NCBI GenBank assembly: GCA_018699735.1
Contig: JABIRP010000212.1
Location: 1-39,016 of the forward strand
DNA from: Rhodospirillaceae bacterium
Lineage (GTDB): Bacteria; Pseudomonadota; Alphaproteobacteria; Thalassobaculales; Thalassobaculaceae
Direction: 5' to 3'
Length of the DNA stretch: 39,016 nucleotides
Position numbers and translations under genes: made by a program. Within the stretch, counting starts at the first letter, position 1. Each line of letters opens with the position of its first letter. Positions 22,728 to 29,622 of this stretch are shown piece by piece. The notes beneath the pieces were generated by a model, which searched no databases, had not been told where the DNA came from, and was given only the letters and a program-made list of their open reading frames with translations.

Positions 22728-24389
22728 TTAGCCCTCTGGTATTGGTTCCACGAAACGACATGGCGCCGGGGCAATCCGCCCGGACTTGGCCCATTCCACC
22801 AACTCGCGTTTCAAGATCTTACCGCTTGGGGTGAGCGGGAACTCACCCATAACCAGGAAGTACTCCGGCATATCGTACTTGGAAAGCCCCACCGCGTGCA
22901 GGTGCGTCAATACGACCTCCGCTTCCGGCAGGAACGAGCCCTCGGCCAGGATCGCGAGGCATACCCGCTCCCCAAGCCGCTCATCGGCCACAGAAAAGGC
23001 AGCCGCCTTGGCAATTCCAGCGTGTTTGATCGCCAGATCCTCGATACGAGCCGGGTATATGTTATGCCCACCGCGAATGATCATGTCTTTCAAGCGCCCG
23101 GCGATCGTCAGATTGCCGGCATCGTCGAGCGCACCGAGGTCGCCTGAAAGAAACCAGCCGTCTCGGTTGAAGGAGCGTTCGGTAGCCTTCTGATTGTCGA
23201 AATAGCCGAGCATCAGCGCCCCACCCTTACCGCCGATTTGTCCAACCGTGCCGGCAGGAACCTCTTGGTCCGGGTTTTCCTTGTCGAAGATCCGAACTTG
23301 GTAGGCTTTTCCGCCGGTGCCGCAAGTTGCACAGATCGTCGCGGCGTCGTCATCTGGGTGGGTGTATTGATGCGAGGAGTTCTCGCTCATGCCATAAATA
23401 TTCTGCGGCTTGATCCCTTGGACCAGGAAAGCCTCGGCAACCGCCGGCGGGATCGGCGCACCAGCCATATAAAACAACTTCACCCGCCCTAATTTGGTAA
23501 TTTTACGGGCTTTCTGTTCGGCCAGAATGTCCATCGCATGGGTCGGCACGCCCATGACATAGCTTGCCCCGGTCTCAACCATCCAGTCGAGCCGGCTCAT
23601 GCCCTCAGGCGGATCATCGATAATGAACTCCATCCCGGCGACCATTGCCTGACCGACGGCCACCCAAGCGATATGGTGGCTCAAAGGTGACAGTGAAAGC
23701 AGGACAGTACCGCTGTCGTGATGCCAATCGGCAACGAGATCACGACAATTGGCGAGTAAGGTGTTGTGCGCGTGCATCACTCCTTTGGGAGCGCCCGTCG
23801 TACCGGATGTAAAGGCGAGATAGCAGACACTATCCGCGTTCCGGTTTACCGGCGCCAAATCACGCGCCATGCGGCTCGGGCCCGGCATGTCTTCCCCTGT
23901 GTCATGACCCGATGGCAGGCGATAGACCTTGCGCAAGCTCTCGCGCGCTTTCAATGGGGCGAAAGGGTCGTTGCGGGCCACGTCGACGCCGTAACCTTCC
24001 TCGACCAGGATCGCGGCGGCGTCCAGCCGGTCAACCAGGGTCAGCACTTCCTCGACCGTGTAGTTTCGGTGCAGCGACGGGTTGCAGACATAGCCATTTC
24101 TGGCGCAGGCCAGGAACGCGACCAGCGCTTCCATGCGATTGCCCATCCAGAGCGAAACCCGCTCGCCCTCGCGCACCCCCGCTTCATGGAGATCATCCGC
24201 AGTCGCATCAACCCAGCGTTTCAACTCGGCCCAGGTCAGCCGCCGGGCACCGTCGCGCGCCGCCCAATCATTTGGCCTGGAAGCGGCGTGCCTGGCCATC
24301 AGGGTATAGAACGTGTCCGGCCGCCAAACACCGCTCTCGTAGTAGGCCCGCGCTGTTGCCGGGTCGTGTAGGGTCAAAAGCCGGTTCAT
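22728..24389 (-). CDS. Acyl-CoA ligase (AMP-forming)
   Basis: A 553-residue member of the ANL superfamily that activates a carboxylic acid to its CoA thioester through an acyl-AMP. The A3 P-loop-like motif F-T-S-G-T-T-G-A-P-K-G-V-M is near 208-220, the A5 motif Y-G-M-S-E-N near 352, the hinge/ATP motif S-G-D-L-G-A-L-D ... R-L-K-D-M-I-I-R-G-G near 432-456, and the catalytic lysine in P-S-G-K-I-L-K-R near 525. Substrate is not evident; S-S-H-Q-Y after the A5 motif and the operon context suggest a cyclic or branched acid, as with AliA/BadA-type ligases. It follows the BadI-like gene by 18 bases. This gene should perform the first intracellular step of the pathway. Confidence 0.92.
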   Translation of the reverse strand: MNRLLTLHDPATARAYYESGVWRPDTFYTLMARHAASRPNDWAARDGARRLTWAELKRWVDATADDLHEAGVREGERVSLWMGNRMEALVAFLACARNGYVCNPSLHRNYTVEEVLTLVDRLDAAAILVEEGYGVDVARNDPFAPLKARESLRKVYRLPSGHDTGEDMPGPSRMARDLAPVNRNADSVCYLAFTSGTTGAPKGVMHAHNTLLANCRDLVADWHHDSGTVLLSLSPLSHHIAWVAVGQAMVAGMEFIIDDPPEGMSRLDWMVETGASYVMGVPTHAMDILAEQKARKITKLGRVKLFYMAGAPIPPAVAEAFLVQGIKPQNIYGMSENSSHQYTHPDDDAATICATCGTGGKAYQVRIFDKENPDQEVPAGTVGQIGGKGGALMLGYFDNQKATERSFNRDGWFLSGDLGALDDAGNLTIAGRLKDMIIRGGHNIYPARIEDLAIKHAGIAKAAAFSVADERLGERVCLAILAEGSFLPEAEVVLTHLHAVGLSKYDMPEYFLVMGEFPLTPSGKILKRELVEWAKSGRIAPAPCRFVEPIPEG

Positions 24390-24407
24390 ATCACCTTAAC
24401 CTCAACC

Positions 24408-25187
24408 CTAATGCCCGAACTTATCACTGTCCGGGCGGCGGCGATCGCGGAAGGCAGCACCCAGTTCTTTGGATTCCTCCGTGTCGAGAGATTGGCGCAA
24501 CAGCAGGTCATGCGCCATGCGGCCAAGGCCTGAGACACCGCCATGACGGGCATTGAAAGCGCCCTTGATCGAGGCCAATGCGAAGGCGCCACGTTCGGCA
24601 ACCTCCAGCGCATACTCCTTGGTCTTATCGGCCAGCTGGTCGTCCGGAACGACACGATTGATCATGCCCATCTCTTGCGCTTCCTTGGCGGAGATTTTCG
24701 GGTTGGTGTACCAGATGTCTTTCGCCCGTTTCTTGCCGACCAGATCTTCCAAATACCAGGTGCCGTAACCGGCGTCGAACGACCCCATCATCGGGCCGAC
24801 CTGTCTGAATATGGCGCTCTCTTTGGCGATGGTGAGATCGCAGACCACTTGCAGCACATTCCCGCCACCGACAGCGAAACCATTGACACTGGCAATCACC
24901 GGCTTCTGCAAGCGGTCGATAGCCTCATACATCTCCAAGGTCGGCAGAACACCGGCGTAAAGCTTGGTGTCCTCCATGCCGTCCTTACGACCGCCGATAC
25001 AGAAGAACCTGTCGCCGGCTCCGGTCAATACCAGGACTCGGGTACGGGTCTCGCGACGGATCTCGTTAATGCAATCGCGAACCTCATGGCACATAGTCTC
25101 GGTGAACATGTTGCCGTCATCCGGTCGGTTCAACGTGATGGTTCCAATCGGCCCGTCTTCGGCGTAGAGGATGGTCTCGTAGGTCAA
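24408..25187 (-). CDS. BadI/MenB-like crotonase, putative ring-opening beta-keto-acyl-CoA hydrolase
   Basis: A 259-residue crotonase whose closest pattern is 2-ketocyclohexanecarboxyl-CoA hydrolase (BadI) and 1,4-dihydroxy-2-naphthoyl-CoA synthase (MenB), not a hydratase. Shared marks are G-G-G-N-V-L-Q-V-V-C-D-L-T-I (107-120), A-I-F-R-Q-V-G-P-M-M-G-S-F-D-A-G-Y-G (125-142) with the key Ser136/Asp138, and K-K-R-A-K-D-I-W-Y (152-160). Differences are G-G-R-K at 65-68 where BadI and MenB have G-G-D-Q, and loss of the late tyrosine. BadI hydrolyses the ring of a beta-keto cycloalkane-CoA. I set the start at the TTG at 25187, which has AGGAG six bases upstream and gives the BadI length; the longer ATG frame would overlap the CaiB gene by 89 bases. 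Confidence 0.85.
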   Translation of the reverse strand: MTYETILYAEDGPIGTITLNRPDDGNMFTETMCHEVRDCINEIRRETRTRVLVLTGAGDRFFCIGGRKDGMEDTKLYAGVLPTLEMYEAIDRLQKPVIASVNGFAVGGGNVLQVVCDLTIAKESAIFRQVGPMMGSFDAGYGTWYLEDLVGKKRAKDIWYTNPKISAKEAQEMGMINRVVPDDQLADKTKEYALEVAERGAFALASIKGAFNARHGGVSGLGRMAHDLLLRQSLDTEESKELGAAFRDRRRPDSDKFGH

Positions 25188-25200
25188 CGTCTTCTCCTGG

Positions 25201-26436
25201 TTATCCCAACACTCCGCGATCTCGCAAACTCGCGATATCGTCAGCGCTTTTACCCAATATAGTCTGCAACACATCATCCGTATCGGCACTCAGATCCGGC
25301 GGGGCTGAGCGCGGCGAATTAGCCTCACCATCGACCAAAATACCGGTTCCGACCTGGGGTGCATCGGGCTTACCATCCCGCGCCATGGCATAGAGAAAAC
25401 CCCGTTCCAACAGGGTCTCATCCTCGGCCACCTGATCCAACCGGTTGATCGGACCCGCTGGCACCCGATGTTCGGCGAAGATGTCCAGCCATTCGGCGCG
25501 TGACCGCTGGCTCAGAACGCCCTGGATTTCACCGACAATCTCCGCACGTTGCTGACGGCGCAGCGGATTTGTGGCCCGGCTCTCATCCTCCGCCTTGTCA
25601 GGCAAGCCAGCGGCGATCCAGAAGCGTTTCCAGATCGCGTCGTTGCCCAGACCCAACGTGATCGGTTCGTCGGCTGTATCAAAGGTTTGATACACTGCGA
25701 TCACGCTTTCCCGCCCCCCGGCACGCCGCGCCAACTCGCCGGACCCAAGATAGCTGATCAGGCGAGATGACATAAAGCGGGTCATGGATTCGATCATCGA
25801 AATATCCAGTGTCCTGCCCTTGCCAGTCCGCTGACGCTCGAACAACGCGGCGATGATCGCGGTGGTGAGGTCCATGCCGGTCAACAGGTCGCCAGCCGGG
25901 GTGCCAACCTTTTGCGGCTCTCGATCCGCCTCGCCGGTCAAATCCATGACACCGCTATATCCCTCGGCAATCAGATCGTAAGCGACCCAGTCCTTACGGC
26001 GCCCGCTGGTGCCAAATCCGGTCAGGGACGCATGGATGATATCGGGCCGGATCGAACGCACCGTCGCCGCATCGGTTCCGAGCTTTTCCTGTACTCGCGA
26101 CACCTGATTTGTGACCAACACGTCCGAGGCAGAGATCAATTCGGCTAACAGTGCACAGCCCTCCTCGCCGGTATAATCGAGGGCGATTGAGCGTTTGTTG
26201 CGGTTGACTGAGAGAAACCAGAGCGACTCTCCATCCAGGAACGGCGGGCCCCACAGCCGGCTGTCATCACCATGTCCAATCCGCTCGATCTTGATCACCT
26301 CGGCGCCATAGTCGGCTAGCGCCAGCGTCGCGTACGGCCCGGCAATCGAGGTCGTCAGGTCGAGAACCCGAATTCCATCCAGCATTGCGAAGGGGGCCCC
26401 GCCAGGCGGTGGTGGCAGGTCGTCGGTCGGGATCAC
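25201..26436 (-). CDS. CaiB/BaiF-family CoA-transferase
   Basis: A 411-residue class III CoA-transferase superfamily protein. It has G-I-R-V-L-D-L-T-T-S-I-A-G-P, Y-G-A-E-V-I-K-I-E-R, N-R-N-K-R-S-I-A-L-D, and the catalytic aspartate in V-A-Y-D-L-I-A-E-G-Y-S-G near residue 173. The context Y-D-x-x-x-x-x-x-S-G is that of true CoA-transferases more than of the racemase at 18001, so the operon may have one transferase and one racemase. It would move CoA between an acid and a donor such as succinyl-CoA, an ATP-sparing way to activate substrate. Start is GTG at 26436 with GGAG eight bases before it; its GTGA overlaps the previous stop. The next gene starts 13 bases after it. Confidence 0.88.
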   Translation of the reverse strand: MIPTDDLPPPPGGAPFAMLDGIRVLDLTTSIAGPYATLALADYGAEVIKIERIGHGDDSRLWGPPFLDGESLWFLSVNRNKRSIALDYTGEEGCALLAELISASDVLVTNQVSRVQEKLGTDAATVRSIRPDIIHASLTGFGTSGRRKDWVAYDLIAEGYSGVMDLTGEADREPQKVGTPAGDLLTGMDLTTAIIAALFERQRTGKGRTLDISMIESMTRFMSSRLISYLGSGELARRAGGRESVIAVYQTFDTADEPITLGLGNDAIWKRFWIAAGLPDKAEDESRATNPLRRQQRAEIVGEIQGVLSQRSRAEWLDIFAEHRVPAGPINRLDQVAEDETLLERGFLYAMARDGKPDAPQVGTGILVDGEANSPRSAPPDLSADTDDVLQTILGKSADDIASLRDRGVLG

Positions 26437-27101
26437 GATCGGTTCTCCATGCCAAAGACGAAGTCATAGTATCCAGTCGCGATCTCGGTCGCACCGCGTT
26501 CGGCAAGCGCACGGTCCGGCAGCAGGTCAGTCACCGCCGGTCGCAGCCAGTCCATGCCGATGCTCTCGACACAGATCGTCCAAGGCGCCCAGGCGTTGCC
26601 TCCAGCCGCATCCCGCATCTTCGCCTCTTTGGTCTTCGGCTTGCTTTGCTCTTCGTCACCCTCGAGCAGCAAGACCCGGCAGATCCCCGACCGCTCGGCC
26701 AGTGCCGGTAAAGCCTCACCTTCCAACCAGTCGACCAAGCCATCGCCGGAGGCATATCGAATCGTAGTAATGGCGCCGCCATATTGGTTGCCAAGCTCCA
26801 GTCGCACATCGAAAACCGAGCGCGCGAAATTGCGAAAATGCGGCATGATCTTAGTGGTCCATTCGGTCGGCACGTCAAGACGCTCGCGGTAGGCCTCGCT
26901 GGCAAACACGTCTTTCGACGCCCCTTCGTAGAGGGCCAGATACTTTTTCGGCCCGCCATCGGGAGCGGTATAGCGTCGGCCAGAGCGAAACCCCGGCAGG
27001 GTTACGCGTTCCGGGACGTGCTCGCGAAAATACCAATCGGCGAACTCGGCCTCCACCTCCGGCGTTATGTCCAACCACGCCGCCATCATCGCGCCTGCCA
27101 T
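26433..27101 (-). CDS. Unknown ferredoxin-like-fold protein (EthD/DUF4286-like), first gene of the operon
   Basis: I do not recognise an enzyme. The 222-residue protein has the pattern of dimeric alpha/beta-barrel proteins of the EthD/DUF4286 sort: W-L-D-I-T-P-E-V-E-A-E-F-A-D-W-Y (9-24), then E-H-V-P-E-R (27-32) and P-G-F-R-S-G-R-R-Y (36-44) followed by K-Y-L-A-L-Y-E near 53-59. A second, weaker copy may occupy the C-terminal half. Proteins of this sort beside catabolic genes are of unknown or accessory function. The start at 27101 has GAGGAG eight bases before it; the longer frame lacks such a signal. Its stop overlaps the GTG of the CaiB gene, so it heads the ten-gene operon. Histidine 28 and tryptophan 23 are candidate functional residues, by pattern only. 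Confidence 0.65.
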   Translation of the reverse strand: MAGAMMAAWLDITPEVEAEFADWYFREHVPERVTLPGFRSGRRYTAPDGGPKKYLALYEGASKDVFASEAYRERLDVPTEWTTKIMPHFRNFARSVFDVRLELGNQYGGAITTIRYASGDGLVDWLEGEALPALAERSGICRVLLLEGDEEQSKPKTKEAKMRDAAGGNAWAPWTICVESIGMDWLRPAVTDLLPDRALAERGATEIATGYYDFVFGMENRS

Positions 27102-27192
27102 GGGGTATTCTCCTCTTTCATGCGAACAAAATTCCTCAACAACACGCATGCAACACCAGACAGCCCACGGAGTTCAATATCCAAACGCAAAG

Positions 27193-27276
27193 TGTCGCAG
27201 CTACTTTAGCCGAGCCTTCAAGGCGCGCTATGGTGTTTTCCCAGACATCTACCGGCGAAAGGACGCCCAAGCATGA
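27193..27276 (+). pseudogene. Remnant of an AraC-family regulator (C-terminal end only)
   Basis: In the frame ending at the TGA 27274-27276 the last residues read C-R-S-Y-F-S-R-A-F-K-A-R-Y-G-V-F-P-D-I-Y-R-R. This is the hallmark end of the AraC/XylS DNA-binding domain (S-Y-F-S-R-x-F-K-x-x-x-G-x-x-P-x-x-Y-R-R). The frame upstream of it has no AraC features and is cut off by the divergent operon start, so nearly the whole regulator is gone. The stop overlaps the ATG of the next gene (ATGA), as if the regulator had once been coupled to it. It lies in the divergent space of the catabolic operon, a usual place for its regulator. Confidence 0.65.
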
Positions 27277-27734
27277 CCCGAATTCTTATGATCCAAGGCG
27301 CCAATATGGAATGGCTCGGCAAGCGCCAGCCCGAATTCTACGGCACAACAACCGCCGATGAAGTTGACGCCATGATGCGCGCGCAAGCCGCCGAGCGTGG
27401 AATCGAACTTGAAATTCTCTATACCAACATCGAGGGCGAAGCGATCACCCGCATCTATCAGGCGGTAAGAGACGGATATGACGGGTTGTTAATGAACCCA
27501 GCCGGTTTCTCACACGGCGGGTTCGCCCTGCGCGACTGTATTCTTGGATGCCTCATTCCATACGTTGAAGTGCATATCTCCAACCAGTCCGCCAGGGGCA
27601 TCAACTGCGTGATGTCAAAGACCGCCGACGGTGTGATCTATGGCTTCGGCGTCAAGGGTTACCGATTTGGCCTGGATGCACTGCTGGAGACCGTTGCCGA
27701 ACGCAAGGCGAATGGCAGTTGGCCGGCTACTTGA
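27273..27734 (+). CDS. Type II 3-dehydroquinate dehydratase homologue, divergent
   Basis: A 153-residue protein with the flavodoxin-like fold and length of type II dehydroquinases. Conserved catalytic features by alignment to the Mycobacterium enzyme are N11, R18, Y23 (P-E-F-Y-G), N75 and H81 (M-N-P-A-G-F-S-H), E99 and H101 (V-E-V-H-I-S-N). But the usual G-P-N-L-N reads G-A-N-M-E, and after A-R the standard 'E-E-F-R-R-H-S' segment that closes on the substrate is replaced by G-I-N-C-V-M-S. It may therefore act on another cyclic hydroxy-keto acid, or be a catabolic dehydroquinase. Its start overlaps the AraC remnant. It converges with the PfkB kinase gene at a 72-base gap. The housekeeping aroQ is presumably elsewhere. 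Confidence 0.75.
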   Translation: MTRILMIQGANMEWLGKRQPEFYGTTTADEVDAMMRAQAAERGIELEILYTNIEGEAITRIYQAVRDGYDGLLMNPAGFSHGGFALRDCILGCLIPYVEVHISNQSARGINCVMSKTADGVIYGFGVKGYRFGLDALLETVAERKANGSWPAT

Positions 27735-27806
27735 AAACTGGCTGCTTGAAGGCTTGGAGCGCGTTGCGGCGTTAGATCAGTCGAAATCTCCGGCGGCGCG
27801 GTCTCG

Positions 27807-28760
27807 TTATTTGATACGTCCTGAATCATTTAACAGCGCCGCCACCTCTTCCGCCGGCGGGATTGGGGTTACCGCACCGTGCCCCGTCGTCGTCAGTGCG
27901 GCGGCGGCGTTGGCGTAGCGACCGGCGGTAAAAGGATCATCCCCAGCAGCGAGCCGGGCGAGGAAAGCACCGTCAAAAGTATCCCCCGCCCCCGATGGGT
28001 CAACGACCGTTACCGCATGGGGTGCGAACCGCTCTCGCCGCTCGGGCGTCGCGATCAACGCCCCTTCAGCGCCCATGGTGAGCGCTACGATGCCAGGACC
28101 GCGTTCGAGGTAGAAATCCACCAGCGCGTCAACATCTTCAAGCCCGGTAAGAGCGCGGGCATCCTCGATACTGGGCGCCACGATATCGGCCTTGGCGACC
28201 GCGCTATGGATAACGTCTCGGGCCACGTCCAGTTCCCAGAGCGCCAAACGCAAGTTGGTGTCGTAACAGACGGTGCCACCGGCCGCATTCACGATCTCGA
28301 TCGCCTTGAACACCGCATCACGCGGCCCGTCACCAACAGCCTGGCTGATCGCCGACACGTGGAGAAACCTGGCATCGGAGAGAACACTTTCCGGCAAGTC
28401 TTGCGGAGCATAGCGGCTCGCGGCTGAGCTCTTGCGGTAGTAGGTGAAAGCGCGTTGCCCATCGGCATCCGGGCGAATGAAATAGATGCCTGTCGGCGCA
28501 TTCGGATCGCGTTTGACATAAGAGCTATCGACGCCCTCGGCCGCCCAGAAGCACATCAGGTCATCACCGAACGCATCCTGCCCAAGCGAAGTCAAATACC
28601 CGACAGAGGCCCCCTGGCGAGCTGCGGCCACCATCGCGTTCGAAGTATCGCCGCCAATTCCCGGCAGATAGACGTCCTGCCCTGCCGCGTCTTTGGCCAG
28701 TGCGAATTCGATCATTGGCTCACCGATGGCGACGATATCCGGCGTGTTGGTTTCGGTCAC
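27807..28760 (-). CDS. PfkB-family sugar kinase, 2-keto-3-deoxygluconate kinase-like
   Basis: A 317-residue ribokinase-fold enzyme. P-D-I-V-A-I-G-E-P-M-I-E-F at the N-terminus, G-G-D-T-S-N-A-M-V-A-A near 34-44 (PfkB signature 1 region) and D-P-S-G-A-G-D-T-F-D-G-A near 249-260 (signature 2, with the catalytic aspartate and anion hole) are present. The G-G-D-T-S-N form and F-T-Y-Y-R motif match 2-dehydro-3-deoxygluconokinases (KdgK). It would phosphorylate a keto-deoxy sugar acid. I set the start at the GTG at 28760, which has GGGGAG eight bases upstream; the longer frame to 29012 runs over the divergent promoter region. It is divergent from the RraA-dehydrogenase-aldolase cluster and likely shares its regulation. 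Confidence 0.82.
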   Translation of the reverse strand: MTETNTPDIVAIGEPMIEFALAKDAAGQDVYLPGIGGDTSNAMVAAARQGASVGYLTSLGQDAFGDDLMCFWAAEGVDSSYVKRDPNAPTGIYFIRPDADGQRAFTYYRKSSAASRYAPQDLPESVLSDARFLHVSAISQAVGDGPRDAVFKAIEIVNAAGGTVCYDTNLRLALWELDVARDVIHSAVAKADIVAPSIEDARALTGLEDVDALVDFYLERGPGIVALTMGAEGALIATPERRERFAPHAVTVVDPSGAGDTFDGAFLARLAAGDDPFTAGRYANAAAALTTTGHGAVTPIPPAEEVAALLNDSGRIK

Positions 28761-28850
28761 TGCGGCCACTCCCCGGGCAATCGATTGAAGACGGTTGAAA
28801 ACTCCTACCGCAAGCGGGGGTCGACTTGCTACAGTCACGTCAAATCTTCC

Positions 28851-28873
28851 GGCCCCAAGTTGACCTTTGGGCC
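28851..28873. promoter_or_regulatory. Inverted repeat in the divergent kinase/RraA promoter region
   Basis: GGCCCCAAG (28851-28859) and CTTTGGGCC (28865-28873) form an inverted repeat with one mismatch and a five-base centre, 24 bases before the RraA start in the 136-base divergent space. It could be an operator for both directions or an RNA hairpin near the ribosome binding site. No regulator gene is nearby. Confidence 0.35.
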
Positions 28874-28896
28874 ACCCCCAAATGGAGCACGAACCG

Positions 28897-29604
28897 ATGA
28901 GCGATACCGCCGTCACGCCCAAGGACTTGGAAACGCTGAGGCAATGGGACACACCGACGATCTGCAACGCCCTTGAAGTCACCAATCCGGAGCGCCGGGC
29001 GATGGGGTTCACGATCGAGCATCTGCAAGTTCTCGACCCATCCCTGAAGCCGATCGTCGGTTACGCGCGGACCGCGATGTATCGTTCATTCACGGCGTCG
29101 GCGGAAGACCCGGCCAAAGTGAAAGCCAGACGCGCCGCATACTATGAATACGTCGCGGCCGACCCCGGCCCCACCGTCAGCATCATCCAGGACCTTGATC
29201 CGAACCCAGGCTTTGGCGCCTTTTGGGGTGAAGTGAACACCGCCATCCACAAAGGTCTTGGCTGCCTCGGCTGCGTGACCAACGGGTCGTTCCGCGATCT
29301 TCCCGACTGTGCACCGGGCTTTCAGATCCTTGGCGGCAAGGTCGGCCCCAGCCACGCGAACGGTCACATCGTCGACTTCGGGTCGGAGGTCAACATTGTC
29401 GGCATGGCGGTCAATCATGGTGACATCATCCACGCCGATTGCCATGGCGCGGTGGTCGTCCCTCTCGATGCGGTCAAGAAGATCCCGGCTGCCGTCGATC
29501 TGCTGGTTCGCCGCGAGGCGGTGATCCTGGAGGTCGCACGGGCCGATGACTTCAATATCGACAAGTTGAAAAAAGCGATGGCGGATTCCGCCGAAATCCA
29601 CTGA
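28897..29604 (+). CDS. RraA-family protein (aldolase/decarboxylase-like)
   Basis: A 235-residue RraA-fold protein. It carries W-D-T-P-T-I-C-N-A-L near residues 16-25 and the site motif T-N-G-S-F-R-D-L-P-D (R-D-x-x-D) near 129-138, preceded by F-W-G-E-V. The G-C-V-T-N-G and W-G-E forms are those of a catabolic RraA subgroup that includes oxaloacetate/HMG-type lyases and demethylmenaquinone-like 'MenG' misannotations. Start is ATG 28897 with GGAG nine bases before it. It leads a rightward cluster with D-2-hydroxyacid dehydrogenase (18 bases later), an HpcH/HpaI aldolase and an Ldh-family enzyme, which supports a part in hydroxy- or keto-acid breakdown. It shares low visible similarity with the RraA protein at 3213. 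Confidence 0.85.
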   Translation: MSDTAVTPKDLETLRQWDTPTICNALEVTNPERRAMGFTIEHLQVLDPSLKPIVGYARTAMYRSFTASAEDPAKVKARRAAYYEYVAADPGPTVSIIQDLDPNPGFGAFWGEVNTAIHKGLGCLGCVTNGSFRDLPDCAPGFQILGGKVGPSHANGHIVDFGSEVNIVGMAVNHGDIIHADCHGAVVVPLDAVKKIPAAVDLLVRREAVILEVARADDFNIDKLKKAMADSAEIH

Positions 29605-29622
29605 GTGGCGGAGAGCACACAA

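Noticed and set aside
24386-25289. Longer ATG-started version of the BadI-like gene
   Set aside because: It would overlap the CaiB gene by 89 bases and add residues not found in the family; the TTG at 25187 with AGGAG fits BadI length.
28761-29012. Longer N-terminal extension of the PfkB kinase
   Set aside because: It would run through the divergent promoter region and lacks family similarity; GTG 28760 with GGGGAG starts exactly at the conserved domain.
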